DNA from: Cryptomeria japonica
Lineage: Eukaryota > Streptophyta > Pinopsida > Cupressales > Cupressaceae
Assembly (NCBI RefSeq): GCF_030272615.1
Contig: NC_081415.1
Coordinates: forward strand, 596,941,335-597,005,334
Direction: 5' to 3'
Length of the DNA: 64,000 nucleotides
Part shown: in pieces, positions 47,783-60,046 of the stretch
Position numbering within the stretch: position 1 is the stretch's first letter
Layout of the letters: each line of letters begins with the position of its first letter
Notes under the pieces: generated by a model
The model's database searches: none
The model's input: only the letters and a program-made list of their open reading frames with translations
What the model was told of the DNA's origin: nothing
Translations under genes and position numbers: made by a program

Positions 47783-48000
47783 CAAACATCCTTGAAATCC
47801 TGGTATCTATCTTCCAATTGATCTCGACTAGGTAGATGTTGTTTTAATCTTCTAGACTTAGGGCCAGGCGCTTGCATTTGATCAATCATATCCTGGTTCA
47901 ATTTTCTAACTGGGGTGTATTCTCTTGTTTTAGATTTCTTGGCTCCTAACTTTGAACTCTTAGCTGATCTAGTTTTCCCTAAAGAACTAGATGCCTCCAT
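47783..48000 (-). pseudogene. Family A ORF, N-terminal part
   Basis: ATG at 48000 opens MEASSSLGKTRSAKSSK, a basic Ser/Lys-rich N-terminus, continuing through LPSRDQLEDRYQDFKDVCV to the D insertion point. The remainder of the ORF is at 41305-38560. The N-terminus does not resemble that of B (MAPKREFSRK), although the body does. Confidence 0.65.
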
Positions 48001-48311
48001 TTCTGCAACTGCAATTTCTCACTCTACCCTTTATGAATTAGAAGTCTCTACTCTACCAATTTCCTTCACTGTGTGAAATTTATGTCAGGAAACTTCAATT
48101 ATATAACAAATATATTCAATGCCAAATTCGCAATGATTAACATCCCATAAATTGGTTTATTGTGAACCCAATGAAAGCATTTAATAAGAGTCCTATGCTT
48201 CAGTTTTGAAATTTGATTTGACAACGGCTCATAGGCACATGTCTCCCTGATGTAATTTTATTTTGGCACCATCAACATAAATCTCTGCCTTTCTTCGATA
48301 TATTGAGATTA

Positions 48312-48742
48312 CTTGTTGATCGGAATATGTTGATTTGATGATTTTAATAGTCTCCTAATTTCTTCTTACTCATTAAGATAACATAAGTCGATGACCTCTC
48401 TTCCTGCTGATTGGGGCGAGTTATCTCGCTAGTCTCATCGGACATCGGGATAGCTTAAAATGTGCTTAGGTGATGGGTGTAATTTCCCTGATGTATTTTC
48501 CCTCAGCGTAGCTCCTCCTGATATGCTATGTCTCCTTAGAATAAGCTTTGCCAACATTCTCATCGACAATAGTCTTATCGATAGCCTCATTGGCTACTAT
48601 CGGCAAGACAATATTTCTCCATTGCCACTCGTGTGTGTTCTACCGATGGACTTCATCGGTGTATTCTATCCTGATCACATGCTTCTACTTGTCTTAAGTG
48701 TTACCATCGGGTTGAATTTCGCTGATAGTGCACATTTCAAAT
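48312..48742 (+). repeat. Dispersed repeat, copy 2
   Basis: It aligns with 34085-34546 in the same orientation (see that entry). Together the copies bracket about 14 kb including the SPT6 fragment, family A and element D. Whether they are ends of one element is undecided. Confidence 0.8.
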
Positions 48743-49610
48743 TTTTTGTAATTTTGCTTTTCCTTATGAATACAAATGTTTATAATCTTCTTAATGGGTT
48801 CAATATAAACTGAACAAAACCTCTAACACAAAAATGGACTCCACTATTCCTAGTTATTCTTTAAGATACTTTTGAAGCATACATTTTGGCAAAATTTGTC
48901 ATAGTGAAATTTCATCTATATCTACCATCTGATAACAACACATGTTTTTGCTTCAAAGGAATCTTGAAAACCATTTGATAAGTAGCCACAATCACATTTG
49001 CATTTTTTATCACTCCAAGAAATGTTTGATAAGCTTTCTATCCTCCAATCTGCACCTTGAGAGGATCTCTATCTTCCTTGTCTCATCTTAGTGCCACCTT
49101 CAAGGTACCTAGTTGATGGTTGGTTTACAGGAGTCAAATCACAAATGGATGGGAGATAGTCACCTTCAAGTTCCTTTAAATGTAGCTACTCTTGACTTAC
49201 TTCTTGGCCTAGTTTGCAAACTCTAGAGAATCCTATCTAGTGATGCAGAGAGGCTATAGGATCCCTCAAATCTTTGTGAACCTTCCTGACCTTATCACTA
49301 CTTTGATCTTATCAGAGTGCTTTGACATTGTTGTCATATAGTTGTTTCTCTTGTGATCTGTCAATGACTGCTGTTCATGATGTTACTGTGTTGATTGTTC
49401 AATGGTTTTGGTTCGTTTTGCAATTTTTCTATTCTTAAGTATTTCAATTTGGTATATTATACTAAAACATCATTTCATAACTAACATTTCAAGCTCTTTA
49501 TAACTAGTTCTAAGAAGACTTTCATACTTGTGACATCATTTTTCTTACTTTGTTAAGGTTATAGACTGAAGTTTCCATAGCCCAATTTTTTTTGCCTGTG
49601 AAGAAAGATC
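48743..49610. other. No gene seen
   Basis: There are no recognisable coding motifs, repeats or RNA signals. The stretch may be the 5' part or an intron of the CACTA transposase gene that follows. Confidence 0.45.
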
Positions 49611-52290
49611 ATGTTAGATAATAACATCAAAGAACAAAATAAGAAGAAAATTGCTAGATTGTGGTCTAGCTTGAAAAGAAAAGGTGATGAAAAATGTTAT
49701 TGTTCCAGCAGAAATTGTAAGGGCTTAAAGACTAGAAGACTTCTAATCACAACAGCTGAGAAACATTGTAGGCAACATGGTCACATTGAAGGGGGGCATG
49801 ATTATCATCCATTGGTAAGTTGTTCATTATATCGTTTTAACATTTTTTTAATTTTTTTTGATAGGTAATGGGCCAAAGCCGATGACGTGTACATACCTTA
49901 CCCCCTTTGGGATTTGAACTTGTGACCTCTCTTTTAAGAACACAAGTTCTCTACCACTAGGCCAACTTAGGTTGTACATTGTTTTAATGATTTATATACA
50001 TAAGAAATTAATTGATGATGAGATCATGATCATGTTTTATTTATGTTGTTCATTTTTATATAGTTGGAGCACCCTAGGGCACATGATATGGACTGCCACA
50101 TCCCAAAGAATGTGGTTTTCCAAGTGGAGGAACATGGAGGTGTGAATATCAAAGCTGAAGATAATGATCCTATGGAAGAAGATGATCATGCCCCATCAAA
50201 CATAATTGAAGATGATGGTACAAATACATTGATCTATGACACATTTAGTGATAGCGCAACTGATCATGATGATCAAGATGACTTTGATGTTGTTCATGAT
50301 GTACTTCTACTTGAGAAGGCATACGAGCCCCTTTACGAAGGCTCCCAAACAACTCTTCTCCCCGCTATATTGTTGTTGGTGAACTTGAAGGTTATGAACA
50401 ATTTATCCAACATAACAATCTCACGTATGTTAAGGTATGTCATATATGCCATCTCATGTATGTTAAGGTATGTCATATATGCCATCTTTTTTAATCTATT
50501 TTTGTTGTTATTTCATTATAGTTAATAAAGGGTGAAACATGCACCATTAAGATTTATATTAACAAATTATATTTTTGGTTATAGATTGATAGTTGATTTT
50601 TTGTTACCACCATCAAATATTCTACCTCGCTCATACCGAGAATTATTTCGCATTATGAAAGATATTGGAATGGAGTATCAAGCAATAGATGCATGTCCCA
50701 ATGATCATATTATATATTATAAACAACATGAATTTGCAATAGAATGCCCTGAATTTCATATGAGTAGATATCAAACAGATCAACTAACAAAAAAGGTGCC
50801 TCACAAAGTTGTTCATTATATTCTCATTATTCCACATTTGCAACGATTATTTAGGTGCGAAAGCTTGGCACAATTTATGGATTACCATGCACACAATAGA
50901 AGTCGAGATGACATTATTCAAATGCCTATGAATGGTTCTACATTTATGGACATAGATGAAAAGTGGCCAAACTTTAAAGAAGAACCTCGTAATCTCAGAC
51001 TTTCGTTGGCAACAGACGGTGCCAATCCATTTGGAGATATGAGATCTACTTACTTGGTGTGGCTTGTTTTTGTTATCAAAAATAACATTCCTCCAAGGAT
51101 GTCAGTAAAGAGGGAGCACATAATGTTGGAAATGATCATTCTAGGTTTTTTTTTCATTTAATAGTCATCCACATTAAATTATAAATATTCTGACAAAATG
51201 GTCATAATAATTACGTAATGTTTTTGTTCATTCAACTAGGTAAGTACCAAGTTAAAGATATGAATGCATATATTGAGCCTCTTATCGACGAGTTGCTGGA
51301 GTTATGGAATGGTATCACTATTTATGACATCTCTAGACCAATAGGACAAAGACAATTTCAATTCCATGCAATGCTTGTATGGACAATTCATGATGCCCCA
51401 GGGCTAACACATTTTTCTGGTATGTTATAGTGATCAACTTGCGCATAATTTTAAATTTAAAAATTATTATATTTAATCCAATTATGCATGATCTTGTAGG
51501 TCTTCAAACAAAGGGAAAATTTGCATGTCTACTTTGTGGTCCAAAGATGAAATCTTGTTATTCAAAAAGTTTAGTAAAGCAGGTGTTTGATGAGTATAGG
51601 CACTTCCTCCACAAAAATCACAAGTATTAAAATAATGAAAAATATCTTTTCAATGGGAAAGAAGAGACTACATCAAAGCCACAAAGAATGACACAACGCC
51701 TATGGAAGTTGGAATATAATAGAATTAATCATCAAGGTAATGTCATTCCATCTAATGGTTTATGTTTGGAATTTGTATTTTTATATTGTGTTTTGTTTAC
51801 TGATGATGTAATTGATGATGATCATCGTTGTTAACTTTTTTAACATATTATATGTCTTGTGAAGGTCGTCAAGGCATTAATGACCACCTTCTAAAGGGAC
51901 TAAAGAGTTATCCCAGACAATTTAGCAGACTGCCCTACTACAAGTAGCTACAAATTGTGCATTTGTTTGATACTATGCATATTGGAAAGAATATAATAGA
52001 GAATTATGGAAAATATTGGATGAAAGGCGTGACAAATAAAAAATTGTCAAAATTGGTAGTGACATTCAGGAATCCAATCATGTGCAATGAAAAATGTCAT
52101 TCAATCAAATAGCAATGGAGACCAGATTAATATAAGTGCCCTTCCTTAGTTATTAATAGAGCAACAAAGCAATGCTATAAAATAAGTCATATGAAAAATT
52201 TGATTTCCCACAGGATTTGCTGCAAACATAAACAATCTCATAACAAAGAAAAGTGAATTTGGGCTAGGGATGAAAACACATGATTGGCAT
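49611..52290 (+). pseudogene. CACTA (En/Spm) transposase, decayed, multi-exon
   Basis: A CYCSSRNCKGLKTRRLLI/HGHIEGGHDYHPL exon (49611-49814) ends at a GTAAGT donor. Acidic exon 50064-50410 follows. Exon 50580-51150 carries LPRSYRELFRIMKDIGMEYQ, HIIYYKQHEF, KKVPHKVVHY, MDYHAHNRSRDD and LATDGANPFGDMRSTY. Then GKYQVKDMNAYIEPLIDELL (51241-51424), LQTKGKFACLLCGPKMKS (51500-51627) and a LPYYK...VHLFDTMHIGKN block after 51900 with stops. These are the Transposase_21/Tnp2 domain in order; the enzyme cuts and joins CACTA element ends in the nucleus. Stops and frameshifts are frequent after 51630. No CACTA terminal inverted repeat was located. Confidence 0.88.
49842..49974 (-). mobile_element. tRNA-derived SINE
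   Basis: On the minus strand, TGGCCTAGTGGTAGAG (49964-49949) is an RNA polymerase III A box and GGTCACAAGTTCAAATCCC (49927-49909) a B box, about 37 bases apart as in tRNA genes. A 3' part ends in an A-rich tail (poly-T on plus near 49844-49859). It sits in the presumed first intron of the CACTA transposase gene, opposite in orientation. A short GTTTTAA occurs near both ends but I do not claim a TSD. Confidence 0.8.
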
Positions 52291-52569
52291 ACCTTCATTA
52301 AGTTAATTCACGTTCTTGTGTATTTACTATATATTTGTATACTGCATGTACTTTTCATTGTATTATGTTTTTGATTAAGGAAAATTAGGTTTTAAGGGAC
52401 CTGAAACCCGCTTACATAACGAGAAGAAAAGCATGAAAGAAACTAGAGAGAACATGACATAGAAAGGAAAGCTGCAAAATACCAGGAGAGAAAACAACAG
52501 CTAAGGAAAAGGACAACAAAAAGCCAGCGAGAGACTGGCAACCAAAGACCAATATTAAATTTTAGATAA
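52291..52569. other. Junction region, no gene
   Basis: Sequence between the decayed CACTA exon and the minus-strand frame. Minus-strand sequence here is T-rich and ends near AAACCTAATTTTCC, possibly the 3' untranslated end of the LINE-linked unit. Confidence 0.35.
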
Positions 52570-54507
52570 AAACTTTATAGACTCTTCTGCGTCCTTAACC
52601 AACATCATCATAGCCTTAGCAACTTCTCTCAGGTCTTTGTTATCCTGCTTCTGATGGGTGTCTTTAGTCTTCATCTCTAGATCGTTGGTGGTCTACCTTG
52701 TTCTTCATTTGGAAGGTTGAGGAGCAGAGCTGGTGGTCGGCACATCATCAATGATCACCATCTCTTTGTTCTGCTGGTTCTTCTCCAAACAATCAACCAG
52801 GGCTTTCATATTTTGAGACAAGACCTTCAAAACCTCAAGGCTATGTTTCATAAATTTCTTCAAGGCCTTCTCAGTTTTAGTAATTCGATTGATAATAATT
52901 TCATTATCAAACTCTCCCTTATCTTTGATGGTTTTGATCACATCTTCAAGATGCTTCAGGTCTCCATTAATCATTTCTTTTTTTGGCCAATCTTGCATTT
53001 CTTTTTTGTCATCTACCTCACTAGTGTCCACCTCCGCATCCTCTTTACCTGTATTGGTATCCTTAATCAAATTATGAATCTTATAATCCAAATCTCTCTA
53101 TTTATTCTGAATACTGGAGATATTTTCAATTACCCATTTCCAAAAATTGAAAAATTCCAGAGTGCTATTTCTGGTAGCGTTCAAAATGGAATCCACCATT
53201 TCCATACCCCGAGCAGAGCTCACAAACCTAGGGTTAACTTCCTCCGTAGTATGCTGAGCTTCATTCTTGGTATCCGAGAAAATAGGGTTTGAATCTGGCT
53301 TTTCAACATACTCTTTTCTCTGCACCTTCTCCTCGTCTTCCACAACATCTTTCTTCTCACTCTCTGCTTCATCATCAACTGCCATCCCTTGTTCCTCCTC
53401 TGAACCAGCATTCACATTCATGTCATCTTTATCTCCATCACTAACCCTCCCTTTCTTATGAAGTGGAATGTTAGACGAATCTTCATCAGACTCATAATCA
53501 TCATGACCATCTGAAATTTGGGCATTTGCCACCAAGATCTTCTCTCTTAACCCTAGCTTTATTCTTCAAATGCTCATAAATAAGCAGAATGAGACCTTGC
53601 TGAGCTATGGGATAGGATTTGGGTTTTTTGGCATGGTCGGCCAAGCTTTCATTCAGGGGAGAGGCTAAATAAAAAGGCAGAGAGATCTTAAAACCATGTC
53701 GGAAATGGTTTAGAATAGCAAAATGATAATTATAAACCTTCGTAAACCTACCATCAACTGTTAAGTATTCCATTAAAACCCTTAACATCTTCTGCATAAG
53801 GATTTTACCTGATGAAGGAGATAGTAAGATACATTGTCCTTCTTGGCGAGCCGAACCCTCTCTTCATCACTTTTAGGGAAGTTCTTGAAGGCTTCCACCG
53901 AGAACTTCCGGTCTCTATAAAATTTGGTACCTTCCTTCTGTAAACCTGTAACCTTCACCACCAAATCTTCATCCAGCTTCCAAGTCTGCCCAAACATAGT
54001 GACTTTGTTATTGCTCCATCCCTTGGCGAAAACATGAGACACCGACTTTTTACTATCATGCAATTTTTCCATGTAGTCTATGAAACCATGTCTGTGCAGC
54101 CTCCGCCAAATTTTCCGTTCACTTTTCCAATTATCACAGCCAGAGGGCTCATTTCGATTAAGATTGCCTCCCATGTTGTAATTTAGGTTGAAGCCTTCAA
54201 TAGAGCGCGAGCTACTCAAATACTGAACATTGGGACTTAGGCTCAGACTCTGGAACAAAATGTTGGGCTCAAAAAATAGGGTAATTTCCTTGTTTTCTAA
54301 AAGGTCTTTAATAACATTCACAATGAACCAACACTTAGTATGATTAGACCCGTCACACCAGTTATCATAATCACAATGCCTAAAAATGATCATCAGCTGA
54401 CACTTCACATAACTCCAATATTTGTCTTTGATATCCGGACCCAGAAAAGTAATGATAAACTTAACTTGTACCATGGACTCGATCAAATAATAATTGCGCC
54501 CAGACAT
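52570..54507 (-). pseudogene. Gag-like frame downstream of the LINE (family F)
   Basis: From 54507 a 241-codon frame contains KDKYWSYVKCQLMIIFRHCD and KVTMFGQTWKLDEDLVVKVT, then GLQKEGTKFYRDRK. A second block in another frame (53797-53501) has FTKVYNYHFAILNHFRHGF. The original phase resumes at 53535 with acidic sequence (DGHDDYESDEDSSN) and continues to 52705 with Lys/Glu-rich coiled coil. The LD...VTGL..EG pattern loosely recalls the N-terminal third of ORF2 in C1/C2/D, but the families are distinct. Two frameshifts are needed. It overlaps the RNase H tail of the LINE by a few codons out of frame, so both could lie on one transcript. No function can be assigned. Confidence 0.55.
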
Positions 54508-57012
54508 CCTTCTTACAAGAGACTTCTCCGATATATTTAGTGTCCTCCTCTAAATAAACCCCCTCATTAGCTAATAAGTCAGCAACCTTGTTACCTTCCC
54601 TTAGAGTATGGGAAATGAAAACACTATCATAGGCATCTAATAATTTTCTGGCACTCTCAATGATATTGTAAATGTTCCAAGAGGGGGAACTAGTGCCTTT
54701 GATAGCCTGAATAATATTGAGAGAGTCCCCTTCCAGCCATATTTTTTAAAGTTAAAACTCTGAGCAAGCTGGAGGCATTTTAACATTGCCTGAGCTTCAG
54801 CAACATGATTATTTTGAACTCCAAAGGGAGAGGCAATTGCAGAAATACAAACATCGTGAGTATTTATGATGACTCCTCCCCCTCCTAACTTCCCAGGATT
54901 GCCTTTGGCTGCACCATCAAAATTCACCTTAACCTAATCATGAGAGGGAAATCTCCAAACAACATTTTCTCTCCTACTCTTAATGTCAGATTTGCAAATC
55001 TTGTGAATCAAATTCCATTCGGTGAGGATAATTTTCTCATTATCATTCATATTAAGATAACTCCACTGCTTCTTGTTTCTATGAAGAGTGTTTATGTTTT
55101 CTTTAATTGCCCTGCAGATCTTTTCAAAAACCACCTGAGATGTACACTTAGGCTCCCTAAAAATTCTATTATTTCTCTCCTTCCAGATGTACCAGCAGGT
55201 CATAGGAAGGACAAAGGACCAGAGGGTCTTGATGAAAGGGAATTTGGTGGGGAAGATTCATTTCCAAATGACTTCCTTGAGACTATTATGTATATCTCAT
55301 TCAACTTTCCATTGCATCCAAAATTTACTCCAGATTTCCCAGGTAAAAAAGCAATGGATAAACAAATGATCCACAGATTTTGCCTCTTTCTGACATAACT
55401 CACACCTGTTAGGAAACGTGAAACCTCTGCAAGACAAGTTATGAATGGTGATAATCTTGTTGTGAGGTGCAAGCCAAAAAACATGTTAACTTTAGGAATG
55501 AGGAATCTATTATGGATTTTAGTCCATATTGGGTTGCTGACCTGAGTAATAGTTTTTTAATAAGTAGAGGCAACAGTGAAGTTACCCCTGGGATTTGTCT
55601 TCCAAATAAATACATCATCAGAGTCTTTACTAACAGAAAAGGACAATAGATCCTGCTGGAGCAGTGAAAAACCAGCATAAATAGCATCAAGCCTGACCCA
55701 TTTATTCTCCTCCTAGTAATTACAAACCATAGACCCATACTTTCTTTTGCAATCATCAATGAATTGGCTGCAATCTTTATTACAAAGAGGTTCATCTTTA
55801 ATCCAAACATTCTCCCAGAACCTGATTTGTCACCTTTGCCAAGGACCCATCCAGCTCCAGCTTTAGCAACTTTTATTGACTTGATTATACTATTCCATAT
55901 GAAAGACCCAACAGGGACATCTTCAGAGTAGAGAAGAGAATGAAGTGGCTGGTTATGAATATATTTATCAAACCACACCCGACTCCAATCTTTCTTAATT
56001 CCATAAGCCCTCCATATCTATTTAGCGAGCAAGGCTTTGTTAAAAGTCTTAAGAACTTTAATACCTAAACCCCCCTTGCACTTAGGATTATAAAATTTGT
56101 CCCAGGCAACCAAGGCTATCCTTTTCTTGTCTTCTACCCTTGACCAAAGAAATATTTTCTGAATCCTCTCTAAATCTTCAACAAATTTAGCCAGTATACT
56201 AAACAAGCTAAGAGCATAGACAAGAAGATTATGAAGAGTAGCTTGAAGAAGCTAAAGCTTACCAGCTTGAGATAGCATAGATCCTTTCCAACCTACCAAT
56301 TTCTTGTTGAGTTTGTCAATTAACAAGTTCCAGAAGGAGTTTGGGGGAACCAAACCCAGAGGGAGACCCAAATAAGTAGAGGGGAGCATCTCCACCTTAC
56401 AAAATATGATTTTAACAATTCTCTGTTGCCTCATAATAGGGGTATTTATGAAATAAATAGCAAACTTCTCCCAATTAACTTGTTGACTAGTAGACAAAGA
56501 ATAAGAGTTGAGAGCACCTTTGAAAGCAACAACCTCACCAATAGAAGAATATCCCATTAAAATTGTGCCATCAACAAACTGTTGGTGAGTACAGGACACA
56601 TTAGCAGAGGAGGGTTGTAATCCTTTGATGGTTTTATTCACTTTCAAATTTTGAATCAGTCTGCTCATACTCTTTGCCAATATTGTAAAAAGAATAGGAG
56701 AAATAGGGTCTCCTTGCCTGAGTCCCCTAGAAGATTTAAAAAATCTAGATGAAGACCCATTAATAAGAATAGAAAAATTTGGGGTAGATATCAGTTCTCT
56801 TGTAACTTTATTTACCTTCTCATCAAATCCAAAGGCCTCTATAACCTTGAAAAGATCCTGCCACTCCACTCTATCATAGGATTTTTCCAGATCCAATTTT
56901 ATCAAGAACCCTTCTTTGTTAGCAACATTAAGAGAATGAATATTCTCATGCACAAGAATAATAGAATCCAAAATATGCCTACCAGGGATGTTGTTCTCAA
57001 AATCTGATTCCC
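54490..57012 (-). mobile_element. LINE (L1 type), 5'-truncated: RT, zinc-binding, RNase H
   Basis: RT: LIKLDLEKSYDRVEW and GLRQGDPISPILF (56971-56252), with the catalytic box FVDGTILMG having Gly for the second Asp of the usual DD. FYNPKCKGGLGIKVL lies at about 56090. The zf-RVT domain at about 55480-55380 has CELCQKEAKSVDHLFIHC in one frame. WYIWKERNNRIF is near 55190. RNase H at 54927-54550 has DGAAKGNPGKLGGGG, AEAQAML, EGDSLN (after a one-base slip in an A run near 54745) and NKVADLLANEG, so its four acidic residues remain. The endonuclease domain is absent: homology begins at FENNIPGRHILDS near 57000. It is inactive through frameshifts, stops and the RT change. Confidence 0.9.
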
Positions 57013-57974
57013 TTTAAAACCCTTATAGTGATATGATAAAATCTGTATGCAGAAGAGATATTAAAGAGAAGGAAACTTTCAGGACAACATATGACAAGGT
57101 TTGATTAACCTTCTACACTTCGAAATTATCCAAAGTTCAGGTGGGTATACCTTTGTGAACTAAATTCACACTTTTAAAAGATAAATCCACAACAAACCAG
57201 TCCAAAAACCTATGGATCTTGTCACCTTAAAACTAATTGAAACAAAGAAATGAAACTTGTATTCATGTTCAGTATTGACCTACAAGATATGTAATAGACA
57301 ACCTTGTTCTACACCAGTGCTTTATCCAAGGTCACAGAGTCATCTAAGTTCAAACAATACTTCCACAATCAAATATCTCTACATATTCCATCAGTTTGGC
57401 TTCTGCAGATCCCTATATATGCCTGACACACATAAGAATTTATTCATACCAAACTAAACAGTGTTCATCAAAATTCAAAGTATCCCACAAAGAATTTACT
57501 GGTAAAAATGATTCCTGCGTATTTAATTCCCCTCCTGAAGAGAAAAGCTAAGAAGCATATTTATTGAAAATTGCCTTACAACCCATATTCAAAAGGAATA
57601 ACCCTAGATTACTCATAATGAAACAGTAAACATTTGCAAACATACTTGAAGACAACATAAAGTTTAAACTCAAAACCAATGGTCTGTGTATTGATATTTA
57701 CTTCTGAAAAGTATTACAAAAACCTTTGAATATTCTCCATTAAAACTTGAAAAAAGCTTAGATAAATTTCTGCAGCTTTTTCTTACAATTCCTTGCGATC
57801 CTTTTTTACTAGTCCCAGTATCCATTTATAACAATATGGATGCACACATAGCTTCGGACTTTCCTAGGAGAGTTTGTTACAATCATTACTTCTTAAGAAG
57901 AAGTTACAAAACCTTTTCCAAATGCGGTTACAAGTCTCTTTCAGCATCCACGGCTTCTTCCACTTGTTGTTCTA
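57013..57974. other. 3' region of element B, no gene
   Basis: Noncoding. A minus-strand TATA-like CATATATAGGGATC near 57420 suggests an LTR promoter for element B, but no repeat partner lies in the window. Confidence 0.35.
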
Positions 57975-58506
57975 TTGCAACATTTTCTAACTACTCCACA
58001 TCAAGAATTGCATATTTTCTTGTCCATTCCTGATACACCTCATTAGTAGGCCAAGAGAAGTTAATCACTTTTTCTTTTGTCTTGGCTAATCTTTTCCAAG
58101 AATTCCTCATTTTATTGACCTCTGAATTCAGAAAACCATAATGATATTTGATTTTCTCATTCTCCTCAATTGTTTTAACAAATATGGAGGCATCCTCTGA
58201 ATTGACAATTCCTTTTATTCTTAGTGACAATTTGGCTTCTAATTCCTTAAGCCATATTTGTTTGTCCTTTAATTGGGTTGGGCTAACAAAACCTCCTGGG
58301 AGTAATTCAAAAACTTGATCAGTGTACTCTTTCTTGTACAAGTTGATCTTTCTATCTGCATTATCCACTCCTTCTGCCAACTTTACTAAATCCTTTGTCA
58401 TATCATTGGTAGATTTAATAATGGGGTCAGCCCCTACCTCATCATAGGATACACAAATAAGTTCTATATCCTACTCTCTGGGTCTCCATTTATCAAAAAT
58501 AGGCAT

Positions 58507-60046
58507 TGTACGTTAGGAAATAGGAAATCATCACAAAACAAATAAAAACTAATAGCTCAATCACAAAAGCATTCATTGCAATGATCTATCCTAAACAACA
58601 CTCAATAGAGACATGAAACAGAAACATTCAAAAGAAAAGATTATGCAAACCAGAGGTATGATTTGAATGCTCCTTCATGCGGCTCCATTGTTCTTCTTTC
58701 CTCTTCAAATGGTTTGGTTGTGGATCTCACCTACAAGTGCACACACAAAATTGAAAGCAAGTAGACGAGATTTTTGATCAAGAGTACTAGAAATGTGATT
58801 CGATAGTCTGATTACCAATTATTAGCCTTGATTGATGAAGATCATCCAATTTATAGAAGAATTGGAGAGATGACAAGATTAGCATGATTCAATTCAAATG
58901 GAAATTGCAAATCAATTATGTCAATTATGACAAATTATGACAAATTATGCACTTTCTATGCAAAATTTGTTGATTGATAATTTATGACAAATTATGACAA
59001 CTTCTATGTGAAAATTGATTGATTGTCAATTATGACAAATTTATGACAAATTGACATGTCATTTCCATGAATTTAGGAGAGAAATAGGAGGAAATTGAAA
59101 TTAGGAATTAGAAAATTAGGAAATTAGAAAATGAGGAATTTAGGAATTAGGTAAATTAATTAATAATCTTTCATTTATTAATTAATTCACAAAGAGGAAT
59201 AATTAGCCAATTAAATGAACATTTAATTGCAATGAGAAGACTTAGGATAAATAAATAATTTATTAATCCTACAGGAAGAAATGACACACAAGGTTAAATG
59301 ATTAAATCATAAAACCCTAGAAGACAAATTAGGTCTTGATGAAAGATAATTGATATCGATCATGATTTTGAATTGACAAATGACCAATGTGATAAATGAT
59401 TTGATTGATAAATACGCCAATTGACGAGGAACAATGACAAATTGATCCAAATTGACATAATTGAGAAAGACAAACAATGATCGATGACAAATCGATTGCA
59501 AATGACAAAATCGAACAAGAGGACAAGAATCGATGACAAAAATAGATTGCAAAATGACAATATTGAAAATGACCATGATCAATGACGAATCGATCGCAAA
59601 ATGACAAGATCGAACATGACAATGACCGATGACAAATCGATCGTCAAACGACAAGATTGAAAATGATAAGGATTGATGATAAATCGATCGCCAGATGACA
59701 AGATTGATAAGAGGACAACGATCGATGACAAATCGATCGCAAGATTGATAGGAGGACAAAACCCTAAATTAGGATTGACGATGTCCAAAATGATGATAAA
59801 TGAGCACGCACATTGATGCAATAAGATAAGATCGGTTAAAATCATGACTAGAGATTGTTGTCGACAAGACCAAATTTGAAAGCGAGATAAATGAAGAATG
59901 TAGAAGAAAGACTCGATGCTCGCAAATGATAAAAACCAAGTGCGTGTCATAGGAGAAATTTTAATGCGACACACAACCTAAAATGAGGCAATGCGTAAAT
60001 GTTAAAGTATGACTTCGTAAGCATTGACCATTTTTAGGTGTCTATA
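58507..60046. mobile_element. Solo LTR, 1540 bp, TSD GGCAT
   Basis: Ends are TGTACGTTAGG at 58507 and TTTTTAGGTGTCTATA at 60046 (CA mutated to TA). GGCAT flanks it at 58502-58506 and 60047-60051. It lies inside the family B ORF; the host ORF keeps the same phase when the LTR and one TSD copy are ignored. It contains no coding region. Long minus-strand frames at 59307-59974 come from its internal tandem repeats. Confidence 0.9.
59390..59760. repeat. 47-50-bp tandem repeat inside the solo LTR
   Basis: About seven units with the core GATGACAAATCGATCGCAA and a variable GAACA/GATAA(G)GGACAA end. Each contains the palindrome ATCGAT or CGATCG. A related ATGACAAATTATGACAA repeat lies at about 58920-59050 in the same LTR. 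Confidence 0.85.

Noticed and set aside
52717-53292. Plus-strand ORF of 191 codons
   Set aside because: Antisense shadow of the acidic and Lys-rich minus-strand gag-like frame.
54340-55398. Plus-strand ORFs opposite the LINE
   Set aside because: They overlap conserved zinc-binding and RNase H coding sequence on the other strand.
59307-59974. Overlapping minus-strand ORFs up to 150 codons
   Set aside because: They lie inside the solo LTR and follow its tandem repeat; their Ser/Phe/Ile-rich text repeats with the DNA period.
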